From an uncultured Prevotella sp. (GTDB taxonomy: Bacteria; Bacteroidota; Bacteroidia; Bacteroidales; Bacteroidaceae), in contig CALGHW010000148.1 in NCBI GenBank assembly GCA_937916075.1, positions 1 to 9,522 on the forward strand: a stretch of DNA of 9,522 nucleotides, given 5' to 3'. Below the pieces are notes generated by a model. It did not search any database, was not told the DNA's origin, and saw only the letters and a list, made by a program, of their open reading frames with translations. The translations under genes were made by a program, and so were the position numbers. This document shows, in pieces, positions 1 through 5,765 of the stretch (positions within the stretch are counted from its first letter, which is position 1; each line of letters opens with the position of its first letter).

Positions 1-920
1 TTGGATCCGTCCAGGATGAGCCAGCCGCCAAACCACAGCACAATCACGATGATGATGGTGCCCAGGAACTCTGACATCGGGTGGGCGGCGTTCTGCCGGA
101 TAACCATGTCGTTCATGCCCCTCCGGAACTCGTCGTTGATAAACTTGAAGCGCTGCGACATCTTCGACTCGGCGATGAAGGCCTTGATGACACGCAGTCC
201 GCCTAAGGTCTCGTCCAGTTGGGCGATGATGTCGCCCCACTGTCCCTGCACGGCGGCCGACTGGCTTTTCAGCTTGCGGCTCACCTTGCCCATGATATAG
301 CCGGCCAGCGGTGCCACTACGATGACAAAGAGGGTGAGCTCCCAGCTTACGGTAAACAGGGTGAAGAAGCACACCACGATGGCGATGGGCTGGCGGATGA
401 GCATGTCGACCGACGAGGTGACGGAGTTTTCCACACACTGCACGTCGGCGCTCATGCGGGCGATGATGTCGCCCTTCTTCTCCTCGGAGAAGAAGCTGAG
501 CGGCAGCCGCAACACCTTGTTGTACAGCTCGGTACGTATGTCGCGCACGATGCCTGTGCGCAGCGGCACCATCACCGAGCTGGAGGCGAAGTAGCCGGCC
601 GTCTTGAGGGCCGTCATGACGATGAGTGCCACGCCCATAAACACCAGGGTAAGGAAGGCGCCGTGCGTGTTGGTCAGTTCCTGCACGTAGGCATAGCCGT
701 TGTTTACCACGAGGTCCTTGTTGAGCGTGCTCCACGTCCAGGGCTTATAGGTGTATACCGTATGGTCTATCTTGAAAAGGATGTTGAGTATAGGGATGAG
801 CACCACGAAGGAGAACACGTTCATCCACTGTGAGAGAAAGTTGAGCACGATGGACCATACCAGGTATTTCCTGTATGGCTTGAGGTATCGTGCCATGATT
901 TGTAGGAACTGTTTAAGCAT
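1..920 (-). CDS. ABC exporter, ATP-binding/permease (MsbA-type half-transporter), N-terminal 306 residues; 3' end outside window
   Basis: The frame is open from an ATG at 920 to the left edge with no stop, so only the membrane half of the protein is seen. Visible residues form a type-I ABC exporter transmembrane domain. Hydrophobic stretches lie at about residues 20-49, 88-111, 177-211 and 284-303. A long extracytoplasmic loop lies at about 50-87. The first intracellular coupling loop carries the family pattern 'LSFFSEEKKGDIIARMSADV' (141-160). A second conserved cytoplasmic stretch reads 'LDETLGGLRVIKAF' (235-248). Family members are about 600 residues long, and the nucleotide-binding domain (Walker A, signature motif) would lie beyond position 1. 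They act as inner-membrane dimers exporting lipids, lipid-linked sugars, peptides or drugs; the substrate cannot be read here. The start is the first in-frame Met and lies about 50 bases downstream of a TAnnTTTG box. A second Met at residue 9 is a possible alternative. Confidence 0.9.
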   Translation of the reverse strand, partial: MLKQFLQIMARYLKPYRKYLVWSIVLNFLSQWMNVFSFVVLIPILNILFKIDHTVYTYKPWTWSTLNKDLVVNNGYAYVQELTNTHGAFLTLVFMGVALIVMTALKTAGYFASSSVMVPLRTGIVRDIRTELYNKVLRLPLSFFSEEKKGDIIARMSADVQCVENSVTSSVDMLIRQPIAIVVCFFTLFTVSWELTLFVIVVAPLAGYIMGKVSRKLKSQSAAVQGQWGDIIAQLDETLGGLRVIKAFIAESKMSQRFKFINDEFRRGMNDMVIRQNAAHPMSEFLGTIIIVIVLWFGGWLILDGS

Positions 921-975
921 ATATGTATATGTTGATAATTCGGTATTTGGGGCTAGTACGTGTACGCACCTTTTG

Positions 976-983
976 CAAAGGTA
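976..983 (-). promoter_or_regulatory. Candidate -7 promoter element for the ABC exporter gene
   Basis: On the minus strand this reads TACCTTTG, an exact match to the Bacteroidetes -7 consensus TAnnTTTG. The position 19 bases further upstream (about 1003-1006) does not match TTTG, so only half of the promoter is convincing. Transcription would start near 970, giving a leader of about 50 bases before the ATG at 920. The element lies in the 160-base gap between the glycosyltransferase stop and the exporter start, so the exporter can be transcribed independently. Confidence 0.6.
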
Positions 984-1025
984 GTGATTTTTTTCGTTAC
1001 ACGGATTCGGCAGTGCCCTTTTTTC

Positions 1026-1050
1026 GGCTTTTTCCCAGGAAAAGCAAGCC
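1026..1050 (-). terminator. Weak hairpin downstream of the glycosyltransferase gene
   Basis: On the minus strand the sequence can fold as GGCT, three unpaired bases, TTTTC, a short loop, GAAAA, AGCC. It starts about 30 bases after the glycosyltransferase stop codon. It is not followed by a T-run (the next bases are GAAAAAAGGG), so it is not a textbook intrinsic terminator. It may be a weak terminator, an RNA-stabilising hairpin, or chance. Confidence 0.25.
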
Positions 1051-1080
1051 TGCCGGGGGCCATTGGCATGGGGATGGTGC

Positions 1081-1923
1081 TTAATGAAACAAATCCTTGA
1101 TGAGAAACCGGAATGCGCTGGCGGCTATATTCCAGTCGCGGGCTATGGGTTTCATGGCCATGCTCTTGTTGATTTCTTTTTGGAGCTTCTCTTTCCGTCG
1201 CTTTTCTTTCTGCTCCCGGGTTTCCTTGACCTGGGTGGCCTCATGGGGCATTTGAGCCAGTGTCTGTGCTCGCTCGGCTATCAGTTTGTCCACATGGACA
1301 GACGACAGGCCGTCACGGTAAAACACGGCCACGATGCAGGGCAGGGCCTGATAGGAGCATTGGTCGAAAAACCAGCTCTCGAAAAACTGTTTCCAGTCTG
1401 ACACGATGCTCAGTTGCTCGCTGTAAGGACGTTTCTTCAGTTGGGTCGTCCTCGTGAAGAGGCTTTGGTGGCACAGGGTGTCGTTTATTTGGTAGTAGCG
1501 TGTCATGTCGGCTGGCGGGATGAAGGTCTCGGCCTTGTCTCCTTCTATCATGACGGCTTGTCCGCAGTAATAGTCCTTGTCCTGTAGCAGGGGGATGACT
1601 TGCTCCAGTGTATTGACAGCAAAGAAGTGGTCGCCGGCGTTCATGAATATGCAATATGTTCCGTGGGCCATCCCCACCCCCTTGTTCATGGCGTTGTAGA
1701 TGCCCCCGTCTCTTTCGCTGACCCACCGGTCTATGCGGGTCTGCGACTGGATGTACTCCAGGCTTCCGTCTGTCGAGCCACCGTCTACGACGATGAACTC
1801 AAAGTCCTGCCGGGTTTGCGAGACAACGGACGGGATGGTCCGCCGCAGTCCCGCCAAGTCATTATAGCACACGGTGATGACGGTCAGTCTCACCCCCGAG
1901 AGATGCTGTTCTTGTAAATGCAT
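1081..1923 (-). CDS. Family 2 glycosyltransferase (WcaA-like)
   Basis: This is a GT-A fold glycosyltransferase expected to move a sugar from a nucleotide-sugar donor onto a lipid- or polysaccharide-linked acceptor at the cytoplasmic face. With the ATG at 1923 it has 280 residues. The N-terminal strand 'RLTVITVCYN' leads to 'VVDGGSTDGS' (about 45-54), 'SERDGGIYNAMNKG' (about 69-82) and 'MNAGD' (94-98), the usual metal/nucleotide-binding position. A later 'CHQSLFTR' (about 151-158) is common in this subfamily. The C-terminal part is a strongly charged Lys/Glu/Arg segment (about 232-252), probably helical, ending in an amphipathic tail. The frame stays open upstream to 2070, but that would overlap the preceding gene by 86 bases and would place the start upstream of the TAAATTTG promoter box, so a later start is preferred. 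A GTG at 1893, placing the catalytic strand right at the N-terminus, is equally plausible. Acceptor and donor are unknown. Confidence 0.88.
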   Translation of the reverse strand: MHLQEQHLSGVRLTVITVCYNDLAGLRRTIPSVVSQTRQDFEFIVVDGGSTDGSLEYIQSQTRIDRWVSERDGGIYNAMNKGVGMAHGTYCIFMNAGDHFFAVNTLEQVIPLLQDKDYYCGQAVMIEGDKAETFIPPADMTRYYQINDTLCHQSLFTRTTQLKKRPYSEQLSIVSDWKQFFESWFFDQCSYQALPCIVAVFYRDGLSSVHVDKLIAERAQTLAQMPHEATQVKETREQKEKRRKEKLQKEINKSMAMKPIARDWNIAASAFRFLIKDLFH

Positions 1924-1958
1924 GCGATGGTTCCTGTTTTTAGAAAAGAAAATCTCTG

Positions 1959-1966
1959 CAAATTTA
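1959..1966 (-). promoter_or_regulatory. Candidate -7 promoter element for the glycosyltransferase gene
   Basis: The minus strand reads TAAATTTG, an exact TAnnTTTG match. It sits in the 61-base gap between the hydrolase stop codon (1985-1987) and the ATG at 1923. No TTTG lies 19 bases upstream, where the sequence is GGTG. If used, transcription starts near 1950, which rules out the longer reading frame beginning at 2070. Read-through from the hydrolase gene is also possible, since no terminator hairpin is visible in the gap. Confidence 0.5.
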
Positions 1967-1984
1967 GATAAAAATCCCGAATTA

Positions 1985-3613
1985 TCACCATATATATCCT
2001 CCAACTTCCTGGTCGTGGCTGTACTTCTGCCATGTGCCTTTGAGCAGTGCCCCAGTGTATACGCCCTCATAGTACATATAGAACGAGGTTCCCGTGCCTA
2101 CATGCAGATACACACATCCGGCATTGTATTTCAGTCCCTTGAAGTAGTTGCCGGTAAAGGCCGCGGTGGCACTGTTGTAGTTGTCGAACGGCACCACCTC
2201 GTCACGCATAGAGTGGAACACAAATATCGGGTGGCGCGGCTGCCACTGCTTGCAGAGGTTGTTCATCTCCAGTGCCTTCACGATTGCTTCGAGCTTTGGG
2301 CGGTACTCGTCGGCCACAGTCTCGTCTTTGATGTATTTTATCACCTCAGGGCGCATCACCTGGTCGACAGTGCAATACACCGCACCGTTGGCTGTGGCGT
2401 CCTTCCAGCTATACTTGTTCTTGTTCTCGGCAGTGTAGGGCATGTAGTTGCCCTTGGTGGTAAGGCGCATGATGTTGAAGTCGGAGTGTGTGGCTGAGTA
2501 TTCGGCAAGCTTCTTCTGCACCTCGTCGGTGCTGTAATTCTTGCTTGCAATCATGTCGATGATGCCGGTATTGATGAATCCCTCGGTGAAATAGTCGCGG
2601 GGAGAGTATTTGCCTGCCACCACAGGGTTGGAGTCGCACATGCCCTTGATGATGAGACCTGTAGCCACGGGCATATACACCTTGTCGGTAGCCACGTAGC
2701 TCTTTAGTGTTGCTACCGGGTCGTATGGACCGTCACCGCACACCGAGCCGGCGAAGTTGAGCTGGCTCTTGCCATCGAGGTTGTTCTGTTCGATGTAGCG
2801 CTGTACAGCCATAGCCACCGAACCGCCCTGCGAGTAGCCGGCGGCAATAGTCTTGTAGCCCTGGCGCAGCTTGCAAACGTTCTGTTCAAACCAGGCCCTG
2901 GCGGCGAGCGTGCCGTCAACCACCTGCCGCGCCGTCAGTGTCTGGTAAAGATACGGATGTGCGGTAGAGCTTGTAGTGCCGTAGCCCTGGTAGTCGGGTA
3001 TTACCACGAGATTAGAGTAGACGGGGTCCTCCTGCATCCTTGCGTGGCAAGCCAGCATGCCTACGTCAGTTGTAAGCTTGAGATTGGCATAGTTGGATGG
3101 CCGTTCGAAGTCGGACGTGATGGTTACATGGCAGCCGATGACAATGTTTCTCACTTCCACACTCGTATTGTTGCCAGCCTCATACGGATAGACCACAAGT
3201 TCGGAGAGCTTCACGGGGTTGCCGTTCTGGTCTACCGACTCGTAGCATATGTTGGTATACTTATAGCCAATGAAAGCGCTTCCTCCGCTGTCAGCGTCCT
3301 CCCCGGTGCCCTCCTTGAGGCTCTGGTCTATCGAATCGACATCGTGCAGCTGCTGCCGTGCATACTCGGCAAGCATATTGTCCTCCTCGCCGTTACTCCC
3401 CTCTACCTCCTTGAGCAGCATGGTGTAGTGCTCGTGCCATGAGCGTTGGCCGGTCTCGCCAACCTCAATCTTGCTAAGGTCGGGTTGTGTTACGCCTGTG
3501 ATGTCGCTTGTAGGTTTACCCTCACTGCCGTTATCGTCGGAACAGGCTGTAAACACCAATACTCCGACGAGCAGAAGAATGAACATTCTCATATTTACTT
3601 TAGTTTTTCTCAT
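1985..3613 (-). CDS. Alpha/beta-hydrolase fold lipoprotein (secretory-lipase/esterase-like)
   Basis: This is a 542-residue exported protein. Residues 1-23 form a basic then hydrophobic signal peptide ending in the lipobox 'VFTAC', with Cys24 as the lipidated residue. The following SDDN is acidic, resembling Bacteroidetes surface-export signals, so it may be displayed on the outer surface. After a linker (about 25-110), the hydrolase core includes 'VVIPDYQGYG' (203-212) and the nucleophile elbow 'AAGYSQGGS', with Ser261. Probable acid Asp471 lies in 'HSMRDEVVP' and probable base His504 in 'VYLHVGTG'. Order and spacing fit an alpha/beta hydrolase with a lid inserted between nucleophile and acid (about 300-450). 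The overall pattern recalls the LIP-type secretory lipases, but esterase or peptidase activity is equally possible and the substrate is unknown. The mature part holds nine further Cys residues, hinting at disulfides. Met1 was chosen because it gives the best basic n-region; Met8 or Met10 could also serve. Confidence 0.85.
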   Translation of the reverse strand: MRKTKVNMRMFILLLVGVLVFTACSDDNGSEGKPTSDITGVTQPDLSKIEVGETGQRSWHEHYTMLLKEVEGSNGEEDNMLAEYARQQLHDVDSIDQSLKEGTGEDADSGGSAFIGYKYTNICYESVDQNGNPVKLSELVVYPYEAGNNTSVEVRNIVIGCHVTITSDFERPSNYANLKLTTDVGMLACHARMQEDPVYSNLVVIPDYQGYGTTSSTAHPYLYQTLTARQVVDGTLAARAWFEQNVCKLRQGYKTIAAGYSQGGSVAMAVQRYIEQNNLDGKSQLNFAGSVCGDGPYDPVATLKSYVATDKVYMPVATGLIIKGMCDSNPVVAGKYSPRDYFTEGFINTGIIDMIASKNYSTDEVQKKLAEYSATHSDFNIMRLTTKGNYMPYTAENKNKYSWKDATANGAVYCTVDQVMRPEVIKYIKDETVADEYRPKLEAIVKALEMNNLCKQWQPRHPIFVFHSMRDEVVPFDNYNSATAAFTGNYFKGLKYNAGCVYLHVGTGTSFYMYYEGVYTGALLKGTWQKYSHDQEVGGYIW

Positions 3614-3758
3614 AGGGCTATTAATAAATTAGCAGACTTTAAATTTTGTATAAAAGCAAGTCGTTGGGTAACAATAAATTATCCAATGCTTACAGGTGCC
3701 TGGACTTCACTTACCTTAGTGCTGCTTAAAACTCAAACAAGGAACATCTGACACAGGG

Positions 3759-3766
3759 CAAAGGTA
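3759..3766 (-). promoter_or_regulatory. Candidate -7 promoter element for the hydrolase lipoprotein gene
   Basis: The minus strand reads TACCTTTG, an exact TAnnTTTG match, about 146 bases before the start codon. The -33 position (3786-3789 reads ATGA) does not match. It implies a long leader of about 140 bases. No better -7 match is seen closer to the gene. Confidence 0.45.
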
Positions 3767-3833
3767 AGCATAAAATCAGAAAAACTCATTCCGTTCGGTG
3801 GAATTTATTTCACGAATAAGGCATTTAACACCC

Positions 3834-3867
3834 TTTCACTTGGTGTGAATTCAACAAGCAAGTGAAA
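3834..3867. repeat. 9-bp perfect inverted repeat in divergent intergenic region
   Basis: TTTCACTTG at 3834-3842 is the exact reverse complement of CAAGTGAAA at 3859-3867, separated by 16 bases that contain the palindrome TGAATTCA. It lies upstream of both divergent promoters: about 120 bases before the plus-strand -33 element and about 70 bases upstream of the minus-strand -7 element. No T-run follows on either strand, so it is more like an operator dyad than a terminator. No regulator is encoded next to it in the window. Confidence 0.4.
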
Positions 3868-3987
3868 ATTTACTTAATCTGTTCGTAAAAGCACTCGTTT
3901 TGTGTTACAATTTCTTTTAATAGTGGCGCTTGCCGGGGAACCGGAAACCATCACAAAGAAAGTAACAGAATTTTAATGCAATAAATG

Positions 3988-4018
3988 TTTCACCGTAATG
4001 TTATTTTTTGTACATTTG
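3988..4018 (+). promoter_or_regulatory. Promoter of the secreted multidomain protein gene (-33 and -7)
   Basis: A -7 element TACATTTG (4011-4018) matches TAnnTTTG exactly. TTTC at 3988-3991, with a 19-base spacer, is one base off the -33 consensus TTTG. Transcription should begin around 4022-4026, giving an A+T-rich leader of about 45 bases. AAAGGAT lies just before the ATG at 4070. Confidence 0.75.
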
Positions 4019-4069
4019 CAACATCAAGTATAAATAACATTATTATTAATCTCTTAAATTCAAAGGATT

Positions 4070-5545
4070 ATGATTAAAACTTTACGCTATTCAATGCTGA
4101 GTCTGTTGATGCTGGTGTGCGGCATGGCTTCCGCCACAACTATCGACTTCACCCAGTTGGCCATCACGAAGACAAGTGACGGCTTCACCCTCACTTCCGA
4201 CGGCTATACTTTCACCGCCTCGAAGGAGAAGGGGCAAACTGCGCCAACGCAGAACGGCACGTCGAAAGACATCCGCCTGTATGCCAAGAACTCGCTGACC
4301 GTGAGCGGAAAGGGATTTACCAAGATGGTGTTCACCCTGTCGGACGCCGGTCTGAAGCAGTGTGCCGAGAACACGGCCTCTGTAGGCACCATGGCTGTTG
4401 ACGTGGATGCCAAGACCGTGACCTGGACCAACAGCAGCGCTGTGGACGAGGTGGTTATCACGGTGGGTGACAAGAATGTTTACGGTTCTAATACCAGTAA
4501 GACGTCTGGACAGTTTGACTTCAACTCCGTGGAAATCACCGCTGACGGCGGCGGTACGCCTGCCGTGACCGTAGCTGCCCCGACCTTCTCGCTCGACGGC
4601 GGTGTGTACACCACGCCCCAGACCCTGACCCTCACTCCGGCCGAGGGAACCACAGCCTACTATACCCTTGACGGCACGGCTCCCACCAAGGAGAGCACAG
4701 CCTACACCGCTCCCATCGCCATCGAGAAGACCACTACCGTGAAGGCCATCGCCTACGACGCTGCCGGCAACGCCAGCAAGGTGGTCACAGAGACCTATAC
4801 CTTCCCCGTGGCTTGCGCCAGCATCGCTGACGTGAAGGCACTGGAGACTGGCGCACTCGTGGAGCTGACACTGGCCAATGCCCAGGTGGTATACGTGAAC
4901 AGCTATACCAGCAACGATGTTACCAACACCGAGTATTACGTGCGTGACGCCACAGGTGCCATCGACCTCTACAACATAGGTCTGGAGCTGGCCTTGGGCA
5001 AGGTAATCAACGGCAAGGCCGTCTTCGAGTATAAGGTATACAACGGACTGCCCGAGCTCGTGAAGGTCGACGCCACCAACGGCGAGGGCCTCACCGTGAC
5101 CGACGGCGCCGCCGTGGAGCCCACCAGACTGACCGTGGCCGACCTGGCTGACGAGGAGCATCTCTGCGACTTGGTGGAGGTGGCCAACGTACACTTCTCT
5201 ACCGAGAAGTCGGGCAGCTATACCAACAACTACATCCTGTCGGCCGACGGTGCGGACAAGGTGATGATTTACAACAAGTTCAAGCTGGAAGGCTTCTCTA
5301 TCCCCGCAGCCGACGACTCCAAGAGCTACACCGTAGTGGGCATCCTGGGCTCAGCCAAGCTGAGCGGCAGCATTGTCATGGAGCTTTTCCCCACCATGAC
5401 CATCGAGAATGCCACTGCCGGCATTGCTGACGTAAAGGCCAATGTGGAGGCCAACGGCGTCATCTACAATCTGGCCGGCCAGCGTATGGCCAAGCTCCAG
5501 AAGGGACTGAACATCGTGAACGGCAAGAAGCTGCTCGTCAAGTAA
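4070..5545 (+). CDS. Secreted multidomain beta-rich protein: chitobiase-C-like domain, OB-fold-like domain, Prevotella-type C-terminal tail
   Basis: This is a 491-residue exported protein of unknown function. Residues 1-22 are a signal peptide, with cleavage probably after 'CGMASA'; there is no Cys lipobox at the end, so it is not a typical lipoprotein. Residues 23-160 are a beta-rich segment full of Thr/Ser that I cannot assign. Residues 168-245 match the chitobiase/hexosaminidase C-terminal type of Ig-like domain ('PTFSLDGGVYTTPQTLTLT', then 'YYTLDGTAPT' and a 'VKAIAYDAAGNAS' strand). Residues 248-446 resemble the OB-fold-like domains of Bacteroidetes surface proteins ('YYVRDATGAIDLYNI', 'DLVEVANVHF', 'YTVVGILG'). 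Residues 449-491 form the recurrent C-terminal tail 'GVIYNLAGQRMAKLQKGLNI', then VNGKKLLVK. This tail resembles a short type IX secretion sorting signal, so secretion or surface attachment is inferred. No catalytic motif is visible; binding of glycans or other surface ligands is a guess. It is a single-gene transcription unit with its own promoter and terminator. Confidence 0.85.
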   Translation: MIKTLRYSMLSLLMLVCGMASATTIDFTQLAITKTSDGFTLTSDGYTFTASKEKGQTAPTQNGTSKDIRLYAKNSLTVSGKGFTKMVFTLSDAGLKQCAENTASVGTMAVDVDAKTVTWTNSSAVDEVVITVGDKNVYGSNTSKTSGQFDFNSVEITADGGGTPAVTVAAPTFSLDGGVYTTPQTLTLTPAEGTTAYYTLDGTAPTKESTAYTAPIAIEKTTTVKAIAYDAAGNASKVVTETYTFPVACASIADVKALETGALVELTLANAQVVYVNSYTSNDVTNTEYYVRDATGAIDLYNIGLELALGKVINGKAVFEYKVYNGLPELVKVDATNGEGLTVTDGAAVEPTRLTVADLADEEHLCDLVEVANVHFSTEKSGSYTNNYILSADGADKVMIYNKFKLEGFSIPAADDSKSYTVVGILGSAKLSGSIVMELFPTMTIENATAGIADVKANVEANGVIYNLAGQRMAKLQKGLNIVNGKKLLVK

Positions 5546-5567
5546 GTCATTTCCATACCAAAGCTTA

Positions 5568-5617
5568 AAAGACACGGAGAAGTTCCCCTGGCGACAGGGA
5601 AGCTTCTCCGTGTCTTT
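5568..5617 (+). terminator. Intrinsic terminator after the secreted protein gene
   Basis: A left arm at 5568-5587 (AAAGACACGGAGAAGTTCCC) pairs with 5597-5617 along its whole length apart from one bulged base, closing a 9-base loop. It begins 22 bases after the stop codon. The right arm ends in TGTCTTTGTTT, supplying a T-rich tail. It isolates this gene from the CoA-transferase gene downstream. Confidence 0.88.
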
Positions 5618-5676
5618 GTTTATCACCAAACCTTTTGTCAAATAAGGGAGACGCTATGCAAAAACATGTCATTTAT

Positions 5677-5707
5677 TTTGCCATAACAATGATTTTCCGT
5701 AAATTTG
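5677..5707 (+). promoter_or_regulatory. Consensus promoter of the CoA-transferase gene
   Basis: TTTG at 5677-5680 and TAAATTTG at 5700-5707, separated by exactly 19 bases, match both elements of the Bacteroidetes housekeeping promoter perfectly. Transcription should start about 5712, giving a leader of about 50 bases before the ATG at 5766. The perfect match suggests strong, constitutive expression, as expected for a central fermentation enzyme. Confidence 0.85.
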
Positions 5708-5765
5708 TAACCACTTTGACCGACAATCTTTCAAACACGAATATTAAACTTAAAACAATACACGT

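Larger units (their letters stand above)
3614..4069. other. Divergent intergenic region, 456 bases, A+T-rich
   Basis: This region lies between the start codons of the minus-strand hydrolase and the plus-strand secreted protein. No convincing gene is present: the only frame of any length on the plus strand begins inside the hydrolase gene. It holds candidate promoters for both flanking genes, a 9-bp inverted repeat at 3834-3867 and a local G+C-rich patch at 3923-3950. That patch can fold with a CCGG stem closed by a GGAA loop (3933-3944). The leaders would be about 45 bases for the plus-strand gene and about 140 bases for the hydrolase. Confidence 0.7.

Noticed and set aside
219..833. A 204-codon plus-strand frame opposite the ABC exporter
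   Set aside because: The His/Asp/Glu-rich translation is typical of an antisense shadow, and the minus-strand frame encodes clear ABC exporter motifs.
1874..2497. A 207-codon plus-strand frame spanning the glycosyltransferase/hydrolase junction
   Set aside because: It overlaps two well-supported minus-strand genes and has no promoter or recognisable domain.
3710..3768. 8-bp inverted repeat CTTACCTT / AAGGTAAG separated by 43 bases
   Set aside because: The arms are short and far apart, and one arm simply overlaps the TACCTTTG promoter box. Chance is sufficient explanation.
4091..5194. A 367-codon open frame antisense to the secreted protein gene
   Set aside because: Its translation is Gly/His/Val-rich without domains. 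The sense frame has a signal peptide, recognisable domains, a promoter and a terminator.
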